Of a stretch of DNA of 41,691 bases, positions 15,406-24,335 are shown one piece after another. The stretch is taken from contig CACWPL010000027.1 of NCBI GenBank assembly GCA_902762785.1, positions 1-41,691 of the forward strand, given 5' to 3'. Below the pieces are notes generated by a model. That model worked only from the letters and a program-made list of their open reading frames with translations. It was not told the origin of the DNA and made no database searches. The position numbers were made by a program, and so were the translations under genes. This DNA comes from an uncultured Ruminococcus sp. (GTDB taxonomy: Bacteria; Bacillota; Clostridia; Oscillospirales; Ruminococcaceae). How positions within the stretch are numbered: position 1 is the stretch's first letter; the number at the start of each line of letters is the position of its first letter.

Positions 15406-16737
15406 TTGTTACCATTTTTCTCACGAGACGAACTGCCATTGTCCCGCTTTCTGGACAGCTACGCCGCCTCCGGCACGCTCCGCGCGCACATGCCCGGCCA
15501 CAAGGGACGCGCCCTCGCCGGTGACGATGCCCTCGCAGCGGCCTACGCGCGCGACATCACGGAGATCCGCGGCGCGGACAGTCTCTTCGAGGCGGACGGC
15601 ATCCTGCGCGATGGCGAGGCCGCGACGGCGGCGCTCTACGGGAGCGGGGGATGCTGCTGGTCGGCGGGCGGCTCGACGCTCTGCATCCAGGCGATGCTCG
15701 CGCGGATGCGGGCAGAGGGGCGGACGGTCATCGCCGCAAGGACGGTGCATCGCGCTTTCTTGAACGCCTGTGTGCTGCTCGGCCTGCGGGTCGAGTGGGT
15801 GTTCCCGGAGGCGGGCGGGCTCGTCTCGGGGACGTATGCACCGGCGGCCTTCGCGGCGGCGCTCGATGCGGCCGCGGCAAGGGGCGAGCGGGCGTGCGTC
15901 TACGTCACGTCGCCGGATTATCTGGGACATCGGCAGGACATCGCGGCGCTCGCGGCCATCTGTCATGCGCGGGGGGCGCGTCTCCTCGTGGATGATGCCC
16001 ACGGGCCGCATCTGGCGTTCCTGGAGACGAACGTCCACCCGATCGCGCTCGGGGCGGACTTTTGCTGTGACTCTGCGCACAAGCTCCTCCCCGCGCTGAC
16101 GGGCGCGGCGGTGCTGCACTGTCGGGATGCCGCGGACGCGGCACCGGCCAAGCAGGCGATGGTGCTGTTCGGCTCGACGAGCCCGTCCTACCTGATCCTG
16201 CGGTCGATCGAGCAGAGCATGGCGTGGCTCGCGGGGGACGGCGCGGCGCGCGTCAAGGAGACGGCGGCGACGGCAGAGGCGCTGCGGCGTGCCCTCCCGC
16301 AGTACGACTGGATCGGAGAGGAGCCTTTCCATCTGACGGCGGCCTGTGACGGCCTTGCCCTCGCGGACGACCTGCGGGCGGCGGGCGTGGAATGTGAATA
16401 CGCCGACGGGACGGCCTGCGTCCTCCTCCTCTCGCCCTGCATGACGGACGCGGAGCTGACGTCTCTCCGGGACATCCTGGCAGGCCTGACGCCGTGTCCG
16501 CCCCGCGCGGTCCCGCCGCTCTCCGCGCCTCCGCGGCGCATCCTGCCGATGCGGGAGGCCGCGCTCGCGCCCTGCGACCTGCTGGCGCCGATGGATGCCA
16601 TCGGACGGGTCTGCGGGGCGGTGCAGGTGCCGTGTCCGCCCGCGGTGCCGCTCTTGGTCAGCGGCGAGCAGGTCGACGAGGCCTGGGCGGCGCTCTATAC
16701 GGCCTACGGCATCGAGACGATCGCGGTCGTGGTGTGA
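15406..16737 (+). CDS. Orn/Lys/Arg decarboxylase-family PLP enzyme (SpeA/YaaO-like)
   Basis: A PLP-dependent fold I enzyme of the Orn/Lys/Arg decarboxylase group, 443 residues. Seen: AHMPGHKGRAL near the N-terminus (classic for the family), VDDAHGPHLAF (about 201-211, PLP Asp) and DSAHKLLPALTGAAVLH with the Schiff-base Lys near residue 226. The short form without the response-regulator-like wing domain matches B. subtilis YaaO/SpeA, probably arginine or lysine decarboxylation, but the substrate is not fixed by sequence. The TTG at 15406 is preferred: AGGGGG lies 9 bases upstream, while GTG 15400 and TTG 15385 are too close or upstream. It is not followed by tmk/holB as in Bacillus. Confidence 0.85.
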   Translation: MLPFFSRDELPLSRFLDSYAASGTLRAHMPGHKGRALAGDDALAAAYARDITEIRGADSLFEADGILRDGEAATAALYGSGGCCWSAGGSTLCIQAMLARMRAEGRTVIAARTVHRAFLNACVLLGLRVEWVFPEAGGLVSGTYAPAAFAAALDAAAARGERACVYVTSPDYLGHRQDIAALAAICHARGARLLVDDAHGPHLAFLETNVHPIALGADFCCDSAHKLLPALTGAAVLHCRDAADAAPAKQAMVLFGSTSPSYLILRSIEQSMAWLAGDGAARVKETAATAEALRRALPQYDWIGEEPFHLTAACDGLALADDLRAAGVECEYADGTACVLLLSPCMTDAELTSLRDILAGLTPCPPRAVPPLSAPPRRILPMREAALAPCDLLAPMDAIGRVCGAVQVPCPPAVPLLVSGEQVDEAWAALYTAYGIETIAVVV

Positions 16738-16759
16738 GGACGTCGTCTTTCTATCGACG

Positions 16760-16794
16760 AAAAGAGCCGCTCCCGGCGTGGGAGCGGCTCTTTT
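16760..16794. terminator. Bidirectional rho-independent terminator
   Basis: Perfect 15-bp stem (16760-16774 with 16780-16794) with a 5-base loop; the outer arms are AAAA/TTTT, so it works for both the decarboxylase-family gene and the convergent leucine-rich-repeat gene. Confidence 0.93.
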
Positions 16795-16817
16795 CATCGC
16801 ATGTGGGTCCGGGCGTC

Positions 16818-17759
16818 TCACTCGAACAGATCGCCGAACGCGCTTTCCTGCCCGGTGCCCTTCCTCGTGGAATAGATGAGGATGTAGGACGCGTCGACGG
16901 CGTCGAACTGCCCGTCTTTGTTGACGTCAGCGGCCTTCTGCTGGGCCTCCGTCAGCGCGTTCTCGTGGCCGACGGCCTTCTCCGTCGAGGCGACGAGGAT
17001 GTCGGAGGCGTCGGTCGCGTCGACGCTCCCGTCCCCATTGACGTCGCCGAGCGTGGCGTCACCGCCGATCAGGACATAGGGGATGCTGTTCGTCTCCGCG
17101 TACTTGTGCGCGTAGCTGTCCTTGTAGACGGAGAGGGTGAGGGAGGTGCAGCCGCTGAACGCTTCTTCTTCGATGGTCGTCACGGACTTGGGGAGAATTA
17201 GGGAGGACAGGGAAGTACAATCTGCAAATGCACCGTAATCGATCTCTGTTACTCCTTCGGGAATCTTCAAATGTGTGAGACTCTTGCAACCAAGAAAAGC
17301 AAAATCACAAATCGAGTCCATACTTGCTGGAATCGATACATATTCCAGTTTTTCACATCCAGAAAACGCCCAAGCGCCAATGACCGTCACACCCTCAAGT
17401 ATGGTCACAGAGGTCAAGAATGAGCAGGTCATGAACGATTGCGATCCGATTAGTTTTACTCCCTCCGGGATGGTTACGGAGGTAACATTGCAGTTTTTAA
17501 ATGCTTCTGGTGCGATATCACTCACCGGCAAACCGTCGATCTCAGACGGGATCAAATACTCGGTGTCAGTGCCGTTGTAATAGGTGATAGAGACGGTATC
17601 ATCTTCTTTTATCCAATAGCCATACCCGTCATCGGTGAGGTCTGAGGCGTAGGACGCCTTGGCAATGATCGTGACCTCCTCCATCATCGTCACGACCGGC
17701 ACCGCCGCCGTCAGCATCAGCGCCGCACACATCGCGGCGGCCAGTCTATTCATCTTCAT
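16818..17759 (-). CDS. Secreted BspA-type LRR protein with type I dockerin
   Basis: A probable cellulosome-borne or surface repeat protein of about 313 residues. A signal peptide (MKMNRLAAAMCAALMLTAAV) is followed by about seven 23-residue leucine-rich repeats of the Treponema/BspA type (for example LTSVTILEGVTVIGAWAFSG) and a C-terminal dockerin with two calcium loops, GDVNGDGSVDATDASDILV and DVNKDGQFDAVDASYILI. The dockerin resembles that of the SGNH-like gene (26257). Start uncertain: the ATG at 17759 gives a normal signal peptide with weak GGGG upstream; other in-frame ATGs at 17774 and further up would give odd polar extensions. It follows the GH9 gene by 83 bases and is probably cotranscribed. 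The middle of the gene is visibly AT-richer than its flanks, which may mean a recombined repeat block. Confidence 0.88.
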   Translation of the reverse strand: MKMNRLAAAMCAALMLTAAVPVVTMMEEVTIIAKASYASDLTDDGYGYWIKEDDTVSITYYNGTDTEYLIPSEIDGLPVSDIAPEAFKNCNVTSVTIPEGVKLIGSQSFMTCSFLTSVTILEGVTVIGAWAFSGCEKLEYVSIPASMDSICDFAFLGCKSLTHLKIPEGVTEIDYGAFADCTSLSSLILPKSVTTIEEEAFSGCTSLTLSVYKDSYAHKYAETNSIPYVLIGGDATLGDVNGDGSVDATDASDILVASTEKAVGHENALTEAQQKAADVNKDGQFDAVDASYILIYSTRKGTGQESAFGDLFE

Positions 17760-17842
17760 ATCGTGATACCCCATTTCTTTGTATTGGATCATGTCCATCC
17801 GCAGACGTGCCCGCGCGTGCGGAGGCATCGGTGTATGGTCGG

Positions 17843-20173
17843 TCATCCCTTGACCGGCAGCGTCACGAGCTTGACGACGGCCTTGAGGATGTTGAGCGCA
17901 TCGGTCGTGTCGACGACGAGGGAGATGTCCACATCGGCGTTCAGCTTGCCCTGGTCGGTGAGGGTCAGGCCGCCGAGGAGGCTCTTGTTGATCGCGATGA
18001 CATCCATGATGTCCACCACGCCGTTCACGTCCACATCACCGTAGACGATCAGCTCGGGCGCCTGGGTCGGCGGCATCGCGGGGCCGTCGGTCTCGCCGTC
18101 CGTCGGTACGGTCGTATCTGGCTCGGTGGGCTTGGGCTCGGTGGTGTCCGGCTCGGTCGGGACCTCACCGGCGGAATCGCCGTTGGCCTCGGTGCCGTCC
18201 GGCTCGATGCCGTAGTACAGCTTGCCGTTCACATAGACGGGCACATACTTGGTCACGATGCCCTTGGACGTGCCGCTCTCATCGGGCTTGGCGTTCAGCA
18301 GCTCGGTGTTGGAGAAGTCGTTCGAGCCATCCCACCCGGACTGATAATCCGGCAGGACGAACGCCAAAATGACCTCGCACTGCTGCATGCCCTCGGAAAC
18401 GGGCAGCACGGCGCGGCCGTCCGGCAGCGTCACCTCGACATAGTAGATGTCGCCGTCATACTGCTTGACCTCGGAGATCTGCGCGGGCGCGACACCGCGG
18501 CCGGAATACATCGCGGCCTGGTCGCGGTCACAGCGGATGACGATGTTCTTCGGGTCGAGCCCCTTGGCCTTGGCCTCGGAGAGGTCCATATAATAGCGGA
18601 AGGAGATGTTGTCCTGCACGCGTGCCGGCCAAGCGGAGTGGTTGGTGAACTTGAAGCTCAGGGTCGCGCCCTGTGCGGAGATGCCCTTATTGGCGACCTC
18701 GACATAGAACTCGGGGCCGTCGTGCGTCTCGGTCGGCGGGAAGCTGGGGTCGCTCTTGCCGCCGTACTTGTCGACCATCTTGCAGAGGATGGCGGTGAAG
18801 CCGGCATTGTAGTCCGTGGCGACCTCGTTGTTGATGTAGTTGTCGCGGGCGTCCTCATAGGTGCCGGTCTCGGAGGGGCCGCCGGCGAGCGCGCCGTAGA
18901 GGGTGTGACGGTTCTGGGCGGGGATGGCAAGGTCGTTCTTCCAGGAGCCATGTGCCGTGCGGTGGTGGACATTGTGCGGGCAGTTCTCACCGTAGCCGAC
19001 CACATAGCTCTGGCCGTCCGGGTTGTCGCCGAGGACATAGTTGATCTGGGTCTCGTAGAACTGCTCGAAGGCCGCGTTGTCCTCGCCCTTGAGCACGGTA
19101 TCGCATGCGACAGCGGCGATGAAGGCGGCCGTCTGGGCATAGCGCGCGCAGCCCCAGGTGTGGATCCAGCGCAGACCGCCGGGGAGCTGCTTGGCCGTGT
19201 TCGTCCAGTGATCCACATGCTTGCGGACGTGGTCGATGTAGGTCTTGTCACCCGTATTCTGGGCATAGAGGAGCATACCGCCCTGCATGGTGTCGTCCCA
19301 GCAGTGTCCCCAGGTGTACTTGAGGACGTCCTGGCCGAGCTCCTTGTCGAGGCTCGGGATGTAGGACGTGGCCTTGTCGAGGTAGGCCTTGTCGCCGGTG
19401 GCCTTGTAGAGCCAGTTGGCGGCATAGAACAGCTCGTCATAGAAATGGGACGAGCGGTAGAACCCAGCGGCGTCGCTGTCGTTGTAGACGGAGTCGCTGC
19501 GGGAGGCGTCGGCGAGCTTGAAGATGTTCTCGGCGTGCTCGAGATAGCCGGCGCGGCGGGTCTCGTCGATGCGGCCGTCGAGCGCGAGGTAGCCGGACGC
19601 GAGCGCGGCGGCCATGCCCCCGAAGACGCACGAGCACCCCTCGGAGGACTCAAGGACGGCGCGTGCCTTGGCGTAGTCCGTGCCGGCATCCTCCATGCCG
19701 TACTGATACAGCTCGACCGGTCCCCACCAGGTATGGTCGGTGGTGCCGTTGCCGACCTGGTAGACCACGGTATCGCCCTTGTCACAGCGGACGAAGTAGT
19801 CCATGACATAGGAGAGGTTGTTGACATAATCGGTCATCTGCCCGCACTTCTCGACGCCCTCGGGGTACTGATAGAGGCCCCACGCGAGCATGGACGCGGA
19901 GTAGGCCATGGGGAGATTGAACTTGACGTGGTCGCCGGCGTCATACCAGCCGCCCTCGATCTCGTCGATGGTGGTGGAATCGGCGCGCCACTCGACGCGG
20001 TTCCAGTCCGGGAGTTCGCCTGCCTGCTGGCACTCGTAGAAATAGAGGGACATCTGCAATGCCTTGGCATAGTCCTGGTCGGCGGCAGAGGCCGTGAGGA
20101 CGGGGAGAGTACCGGCGTTCCCCGCGAGCATCGCGCCCGCGAGCAGGAGGCCGGTGATACGCTGCAGCTTCAT
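17843..20173 (-). CDS. GH9 endoglucanase with CBM3c and type I dockerin
   Basis: A secreted cellulase (theme B: GH9 followed by CBM3c) for the cellulosome, 776 residues. Signal peptide at about 1-30; GH9 catalytic domain at about 35-460 with GWYDAGDHVKFNLP (about 75-88, catalytic Asp pair), HRTAHGSW (about 402-409) and NEVATDYNAGF (about 449-459, Glu as acid). A CBM3c-like module follows (about 475-625), then a Thr/Pro/Glu linker and a dockerin (about 712-776) with loops GDVDVNGVVDIMDVIAINK and DVDISLVVDTTDALNILK. GH9-CBM3c enzymes are usually processive endoglucanases. The ATG at 20173 has AAAGGAG upstream and a clear signal peptide; earlier starts are non-hydrophobic. It is headed by a strong promoter and a leader hairpin. 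Confidence 0.96.
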   Translation of the reverse strand: MKLQRITGLLLAGAMLAGNAGTLPVLTASAADQDYAKALQMSLYFYECQQAGELPDWNRVEWRADSTTIDEIEGGWYDAGDHVKFNLPMAYSASMLAWGLYQYPEGVEKCGQMTDYVNNLSYVMDYFVRCDKGDTVVYQVGNGTTDHTWWGPVELYQYGMEDAGTDYAKARAVLESSEGCSCVFGGMAAALASGYLALDGRIDETRRAGYLEHAENIFKLADASRSDSVYNDSDAAGFYRSSHFYDELFYAANWLYKATGDKAYLDKATSYIPSLDKELGQDVLKYTWGHCWDDTMQGGMLLYAQNTGDKTYIDHVRKHVDHWTNTAKQLPGGLRWIHTWGCARYAQTAAFIAAVACDTVLKGEDNAAFEQFYETQINYVLGDNPDGQSYVVGYGENCPHNVHHRTAHGSWKNDLAIPAQNRHTLYGALAGGPSETGTYEDARDNYINNEVATDYNAGFTAILCKMVDKYGGKSDPSFPPTETHDGPEFYVEVANKGISAQGATLSFKFTNHSAWPARVQDNISFRYYMDLSEAKAKGLDPKNIVIRCDRDQAAMYSGRGVAPAQISEVKQYDGDIYYVEVTLPDGRAVLPVSEGMQQCEVILAFVLPDYQSGWDGSNDFSNTELLNAKPDESGTSKGIVTKYVPVYVNGKLYYGIEPDGTEANGDSAGEVPTEPDTTEPKPTEPDTTVPTDGETDGPAMPPTQAPELIVYGDVDVNGVVDIMDVIAINKSLLGGLTLTDQGKLNADVDISLVVDTTDALNILKAVVKLVTLPVKG

Positions 20174-20198
20174 GATGGGTGCTCCTTTCGATGTGACG

Positions 20199-20269
20199 CC
20201 GTCCGCGCGGGACGGTCGAAAACGTTTTTCAGATACCTTAATCATAGCACAAAAGCAGGAAAAAGTCAA
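20199..20269 (-). promoter_or_regulatory. Sigma-A promoter of the GH9 gene and leader hairpin
   Basis: Minus strand: TTGACT (20264-20269), 17-base spacer, TATGAT (20241-20246) preceded by TTGTGC. In the leader a 6-bp stem (20199-20204 with 20210-20215) follows an A/T palindrome (GAAAAACGTTTTC). Confidence 0.85.
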
Positions 20270-20489
20270 CAAGGATACCTGGAAAATGTGGAAAAAGGGA
20301 CGTGAGATCGCCCCCCTAGTCTGTCAGAGCATCAGGTCATGACGGGGCGTTCTCCCCCGCTCCCATCCCAGGACGTGGGCGCGGCGGCTCCATCTTTTAT
20401 CGGGAGACAGTTTCGGATCCGTCTGTCACTTTGGCAACAGACGCGGTGCAGATCGTCGCTTTTGCTACAGGCTGCGGGACATCTGGATA

Positions 20490-20518
20490 TTGCACCAAAA
20501 ACGATCTCATGGTATGAT
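20490..20518 (+). promoter_or_regulatory. Sigma-A promoter of the lipoprotein gene
   Basis: TTGCAC (20490-20495), 17-base spacer, TATGAT (20513-20518) with TGG before the -10. The rest of 20274-20489 shows nothing recognisable. Confidence 0.8.
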
Positions 20519-20584
20519 ATAGACACAGCACAGACCCCAGCAAGAAAATGAAGATCAACGATCACGAGTATAAAGGAGAAGATC

Positions 20585-21487
20585 ATGATGAAAAAGGCAG
20601 TTATCGCAGCAGGCATCCTTCTGGCAGCATCCCTGATGATGACGGGTTGCAGCAGCACCAAGCAGGAGAGCGTACCCGCTCCCGCAGCGTCTATCCAGAC
20701 CATCCAGACCTCTCCGGCCGCAGAGGCCGCGACCATCGCCACGGCCGAGCCCGCCGCTCCCACCGAGGCCACCGCAGCGCCGACCGAGGCCGTCACCACC
20801 GCCGCACCGGCGCCCGTTGTGACTACCGCCGCCGCTGTCAAGCCCGTAGTGACCACGACCGCAGCCGCAGTCAAGCCCGCTATGACCACGACCGCAGCCG
20901 CAGTCAAGCCCGTAGTGACCACGACCGCCGCCAAGCCCGCCGCAACGAAGCCTGCAACGACCACCGAGGCGACGCTCCCGAATCCGCCCTGCCCGACGCA
21001 GACCACCCTCGCACCCGCTCCGGCACCAGCCGTCTCTACGACCCTCGCACCCGCTCCGGCACCGGCCGTCTCTACGACCCTCGCACCGGCTCCCGCTCCC
21101 GCACCTGCTCCGGCACCCGCTCCCGAGCCGAGCCAGAACCCGGTGATGAACTTCATCGGCAACTACTCCAACGGCCGCGCGATGGTGAACGTTTCCTGCA
21201 AGGGCACCGATGCCGCATCCGTTCGGATCACCTGGGGGAGCAGCGCCTTCTACTCCTCCACCTGGACGATGAGCGGCTCGGCCAAGGTGGTCGGTGACTG
21301 CCTGATCGTCAACTACACCAACTGCACCAAGGAGACCGTTTCCTACAACACGGACGGCACCCTCAACGTGGATACGGTCGAGTACACGAACGGATCCGGC
21401 GCGCTCACCTTCCATGGCAGCACCCTCCTCTGGGATGACTACCAGGAGGATGCCGCAGACGGCCAGGTGTTCTCGTACATCTACTGA
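20585..21487 (+). CDS. Secreted lipoprotein with Ala/Pro/Thr-rich repeats
   Basis: A probable membrane-anchored lipoprotein of 300 residues. MMKKAVIAAGILLAASLMM leads to the lipobox MTGC (Cys about 22), where lipid would be attached after cleavage. A long linker (about 30-185) is built of Thr/Ala/Val/Lys/Pro repeats: TTTAAAVKPVV-type units about 14 residues long (42-bp direct DNA repeats) and three LAPAPAPAVSTT-type units. A compact C-terminal domain (about 190-300) contains NFIGNYSNGRAMVNVSCKG and YTNGSGALTF; it looks beta-rich and I do not recognise the family. ATG 20588 is equally placed to AAAGGAG. It has its own promoter and is followed by a terminator. Confidence 0.85.
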   Translation: MMKKAVIAAGILLAASLMMTGCSSTKQESVPAPAASIQTIQTSPAAEAATIATAEPAAPTEATAAPTEAVTTAAPAPVVTTAAAVKPVVTTTAAAVKPAMTTTAAAVKPVVTTTAAKPAATKPATTTEATLPNPPCPTQTTLAPAPAPAVSTTLAPAPAPAVSTTLAPAPAPAPAPAPAPEPSQNPVMNFIGNYSNGRAMVNVSCKGTDAASVRITWGSSAFYSSTWTMSGSAKVVGDCLIVNYTNCTKETVSYNTDGTLNVDTVEYTNGSGALTFHGSTLLWDDYQEDAADGQVFSYIY

Positions 21488-21494
21488 TCAGCAA

Positions 21495-21522
21495 AGAGCC
21501 CTCGCCGCTTGGCGGGGGCTCT
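21495..21522. terminator. Terminator between lipoprotein and ferredoxin-type genes
   Basis: 12-bp stem (21495-21506 with 21511-21522, one G-T pair), 4-base loop. T-rich sequence follows more clearly on the minus strand (CTCTTTGC), so it serves the convergent gene at 21542 at least as well as the lipoprotein gene. Confidence 0.8.
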
Positions 21523-21541
21523 TCTGTCAAGATCGCCGATC

Positions 21542-22360
21542 TTACAGCGCATCCTTGGGGCACGCCCGCACACATTCCATGCAAAGGATGCACTCCGTCC
21601 CGTTCCTCCGTTTCCGGGAGGGGTCCGTCACATCCACCTCCATCGGGCAGACGCGCTTGCAGCGGCCGCAGGAGATGCATTTGTCCTTGTCACAGGTGAC
21701 GCGGAACAGCGCAAAATAGCTCATCGGCTTCAAAAGCACCGTGATCGGGCAGATGTATTTGCAGAACGCCCTGTTATCCTTGAAAGCGAACGCGAGCGCG
21801 ATGCCGACCGCGTAATACAGGACATTGCCGATGAGGAACGCCCAGAACATGATCCGCTCGAGATCGCCCACGCCCGCCAGGAACAGCATCCCGACGAACA
21901 CGAACGACGCGGCGAAGGTGAGGTATCGGATCCACCCCAGCTTTTTGCGCGGTGCCTGCGGCTGCTTGTAGGGCAAGAAGTCCAGCACCATCGCCGTCCA
22001 GCAGGCGTACCCGCACCACCCCCGGCCAAAGAGCAGCGGTCCGAAGATCTTGGCCACGGCATAGTGGATCGTCGCGGCCTCGAATACCCCTGTGAACAGG
22101 TAGTACCAGAACCCCTCGATCTGCATGTTCTCGCCCCGGATCAGTCCCAGGTAGAGGAGCATATACAGGCCGACGAGGAGCTGCACGATGCGGCGTGCAT
22201 ACTTGTATTTGCGGATGAACAGAAAAACGCCCAGCGAGATCGATATCCCGATATAGCTGAAATTGAAGAGGTAAAAGAGATTCTCCTTCGTCAGCCAGAG
22301 CACGACCGCGACGGTCTCGAAGACGGCCAGCATCAGCAATGGCACTGCGTACTTTCGCAT
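21542..22360 (-). CDS. Polytopic 4Fe-4S (NapH/NosR-like) membrane protein
   Basis: A membrane electron-transfer protein of 272 residues. About five hydrophobic helices occupy the N-terminal two thirds; between them lie WCGYACW and FCKYICPITV, then the C-terminal double cluster CDKDKCISCGRCKRVCP and CILCMECVRACP, a 2x[4Fe-4S] ferredoxin. This resembles the NapH/NosR/YccM group, which pass electrons at the membrane to or from other redox proteins; the partner is unknown. The ATG at 22360 is preferred over 22378 because AAAGGAG (just after the TGA of the upstream gene) lies 8 bases before it. It is last in a four-gene unit: amidase, queH, LRR-dockerin, this gene. Confidence 0.88.
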   Translation of the reverse strand: MRKYAVPLLMLAVFETVAVVLWLTKENLFYLFNFSYIGISISLGVFLFIRKYKYARRIVQLLVGLYMLLYLGLIRGENMQIEGFWYYLFTGVFEAATIHYAVAKIFGPLLFGRGWCGYACWTAMVLDFLPYKQPQAPRKKLGWIRYLTFAASFVFVGMLFLAGVGDLERIMFWAFLIGNVLYYAVGIALAFAFKDNRAFCKYICPITVLLKPMSYFALFRVTCDKDKCISCGRCKRVCPMEVDVTDPSRKRRNGTECILCMECVRACPKDAL

Positions 22361-22374
22361 CTCATTTGCTCCTT

Positions 22375-23667
22375 TCACGCCACCGGCAGGCGCACGACCA
22401 TGCGCAGGAGGAGGAGGGGGTCGGTGGAGTCGAGGCGGTCGTTTTGGTCGATGTCGCTGACGTACTTTTGCAGATCCGTCAGGGTGAGGCCGCCGAGGAG
22501 CGCCTTATTCAGGCAGATGACGTCCATGATGTCCACCGCGCCGGAGCCGTTCGTGTCGCCCATGAGCCCCTCGATCGGTGTGAACGGGACGGCCTCCGCC
22601 TCTGCGAACGCTGCAGACTGCGACCCCGCGATCCCAAGGATCCTCCCGGACGGACAGCAGAGCGCATCCGTCCCCGGGCGCACGAGGTCGTTCTCCATGA
22701 GCACCGTCCAGGACGGCGTCTCCGGGAGATGCACGGCCGTCCAGGCGGAGAGACGGTCGAAATAATGCGGCACGCGCGACGCCATCGCACGCAGCGTCGC
22801 GGCCTCGGCGGCGGTCAGCTCCCCGTCTGCCTGACGGCGGGCGAGGACGGCCTCCCAGTCCGTGATCTCGCCGTAGGCCTTGGTGCCGAGGGTCGTGCCG
22901 TGTCCCCAGACGGTCAGCGTCTCGAGGGCGGGGCAGTTCCAGAACGCATAGGCACCCACCGAACGCACCCCAGCCGGGAGCGCGATGTCCTCGAGGGACG
23001 CACAGTCGAAGAAGGCATAGTCCCCGACGGTCTCGAGCGAGGCGGGGAGCGTCACGGACGTGAGCGAGGCGCAGTAGGCGAAGGCGTAGTCGTCGATGGC
23101 GGTCAGACCGTCCGGAAGGGTCACGGTGCAGGTGGCGCTCGAGAGGAGGGCGCGCTCGGAGGTCAGGTCGCCGAACGCGAAGGGACGGATCTCCGTCACG
23201 CCTGCCGGTACGTCCGTCTCCGTCCCGGGCGCATACCAGAGCACGCCGTCGCGGATGATGAAGGGCGTCGCTTCGGCCAGTGCCGTGTCGTGCAGACAAT
23301 CATAGCCGAAGGTCTCGACGGAGTCAAGTCCCTCGATGTCCGTCAGGGACGTACACCCGGAGAAGGCCTCCGGGGCGAGGACGGTCACGGTCTTGGGCAG
23401 CGAGACGCTCGTGAGCGCGGTCTGTCCCTTGCAGAGGCCGCGGCCGACGGTCGTGACGTCCCCTTTGATGACGAGGCGCGTGAACGTCCCGGCGTCCTGC
23501 CAGGGGACATCGCCGCCGTCCGGGAGCGCGCCGGCGGCGGTCAGCGTGAGGACGCCGTCCTCGAGCGTCCAGTCCACGCCGTCCCAGGAATCGTCCGCCC
23601 GCACGGGCAGCGCCGAGAGCGGCAGCATGGCCAGCGCCGCGAGCACGGCAGCAGCACGGTATCGCAT
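22375..23667 (-). CDS. Secreted BspA-type LRR protein with dockerin
   Basis: A 430-residue secreted protein. Signal peptide MRYRAAAVLAALAMLPLSAL (1-20), a leading DDSWDGVDWTLEDGVLTL-like strand region that is not LRR, about six BspA-type repeats (for example SLTSVTLPASLETVGDYAFF and LEDIALPAGVRSVGAYAFW), a longer region with TAAEAATLRAMASRVPHYF, and a C-terminal dockerin: GDTNGSGAVDIMDVICLNK and DIDQNDRLDSTDPLLLL. The dockerin has the INK/LNK-type helix of the GH9 and 27559 genes. AGGAGG lies 8 bases before the ATG. The stop is 15 bases before the next gene. It lies inside an amidase/queH unit, an odd setting for a cellulosomal protein. Confidence 0.9.
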   Translation of the reverse strand: MRYRAAAVLAALAMLPLSALPVRADDSWDGVDWTLEDGVLTLTAAGALPDGGDVPWQDAGTFTRLVIKGDVTTVGRGLCKGQTALTSVSLPKTVTVLAPEAFSGCTSLTDIEGLDSVETFGYDCLHDTALAEATPFIIRDGVLWYAPGTETDVPAGVTEIRPFAFGDLTSERALLSSATCTVTLPDGLTAIDDYAFAYCASLTSVTLPASLETVGDYAFFDCASLEDIALPAGVRSVGAYAFWNCPALETLTVWGHGTTLGTKAYGEITDWEAVLARRQADGELTAAEAATLRAMASRVPHYFDRLSAWTAVHLPETPSWTVLMENDLVRPGTDALCCPSGRILGIAGSQSAAFAEAEAVPFTPIEGLMGDTNGSGAVDIMDVICLNKALLGGLTLTDLQKYVSDIDQNDRLDSTDPLLLLRMVVRLPVA

Positions 23668-23711
23668 ATCCTACACCTCCTGACTTGCGTTTTTATGGGA
23701 TGGGAAGACGG

Positions 23712-24335
23712 TCAGTCCTTCTTCTCGGATGGGATGGAGAATGGACAGCCGCAATAGTTCTGCCGATAGAGGCAGTATTCCGCAGAGAGGGCGATGGAGC
23801 GCTTGTAGCCGTCCTTTTTCTTGAAGTCGGACGGGAGCCACGGCACGCCGGCCTCCTGCGCGATGGCGTAGCCCGCCTCATTGATGAAGGCGGCGTCCTT
23901 GTGGGGACTGACGGTCAGGGTCGTGGCGAAGTAGTCACAGTGCATGTCATACGCGACACGCGCCGTCTCCTCGAGCCGCAGCCGGATGCACCGGCGGCAG
24001 CGCTCCCCGCGCTCGGGCTCGTCGGCGAGCTCCCGGGCGAAGGCCAAAAAGCGCTCCGGCTCGTAGGGACCCTCGATCAGCTCGACCTTCCGCGGCAGCG
24101 GCATCTCCCCGAGCAGCCGCCGCAGCTCCTGCAAACGGAAACGATACTCCTCCTCCGGGAGGATGTTGGGGTCGTAGAAATAGATCGTGACCTCCGCCTC
24201 CGGCACGAGCCGCTCGAGCACCGCGCTCGAGCAGGGCGCACAGCACGCATGGAGCAAAACATGCGCATCCCCGCGGGGGTGCGCATGCAGGAGCGCTTCC
24301 ATCTCGCGCTGGTAATTGGGCTTGGGGGGCGTCAT
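23712..24335 (-). CDS. queH: Epoxyqueuosine reductase QueH
   Basis: Last step of queuosine synthesis in tRNA anticodons, the alternative to QueG. The 207-residue protein has the signature LLHACCAPCSSAVLERL (about 27-43), GERCRRCIRLRLEET (about 110-124), SPHKDAAFIN and the C-terminal YCLYRQNYCGCPFS (about 184-197), whose cysteines hold an iron-sulfur cluster. Length is typical. Its ATG overlaps the TGA of the amidase gene by four bases (ATGA), so translation is coupled. No other queuosine genes are in the window. Confidence 0.93.
   Translation of the reverse strand: MTPPKPNYQREMEALLHAHPRGDAHVLLHACCAPCSSAVLERLVPEAEVTIYFYDPNILPEEEYRFRLQELRRLLGEMPLPRKVELIEGPYEPERFLAFARELADEPERGERCRRCIRLRLEETARVAYDMHCDYFATTLTVSPHKDAAFINEAGYAIAQEAGVPWLPSDFKKKDGYKRSIALSAEYCLYRQNYCGCPFSIPSEKKD

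Noticed and set aside
15173-15439. 88-codon minus-strand frame over the LexA-box promoter
   Set aside because: It covers the promoter and operator; only its last 8 codons follow a ribosome binding site, and that site fits the 15192 gene.
17807-20305. Open frame of over 800 codons on the plus strand across the GH9 gene
   Set aside because: The opposite strand encodes an unmistakable GH9-CBM3c-dockerin protein; the plus frame has no family motif and no ribosome binding site.
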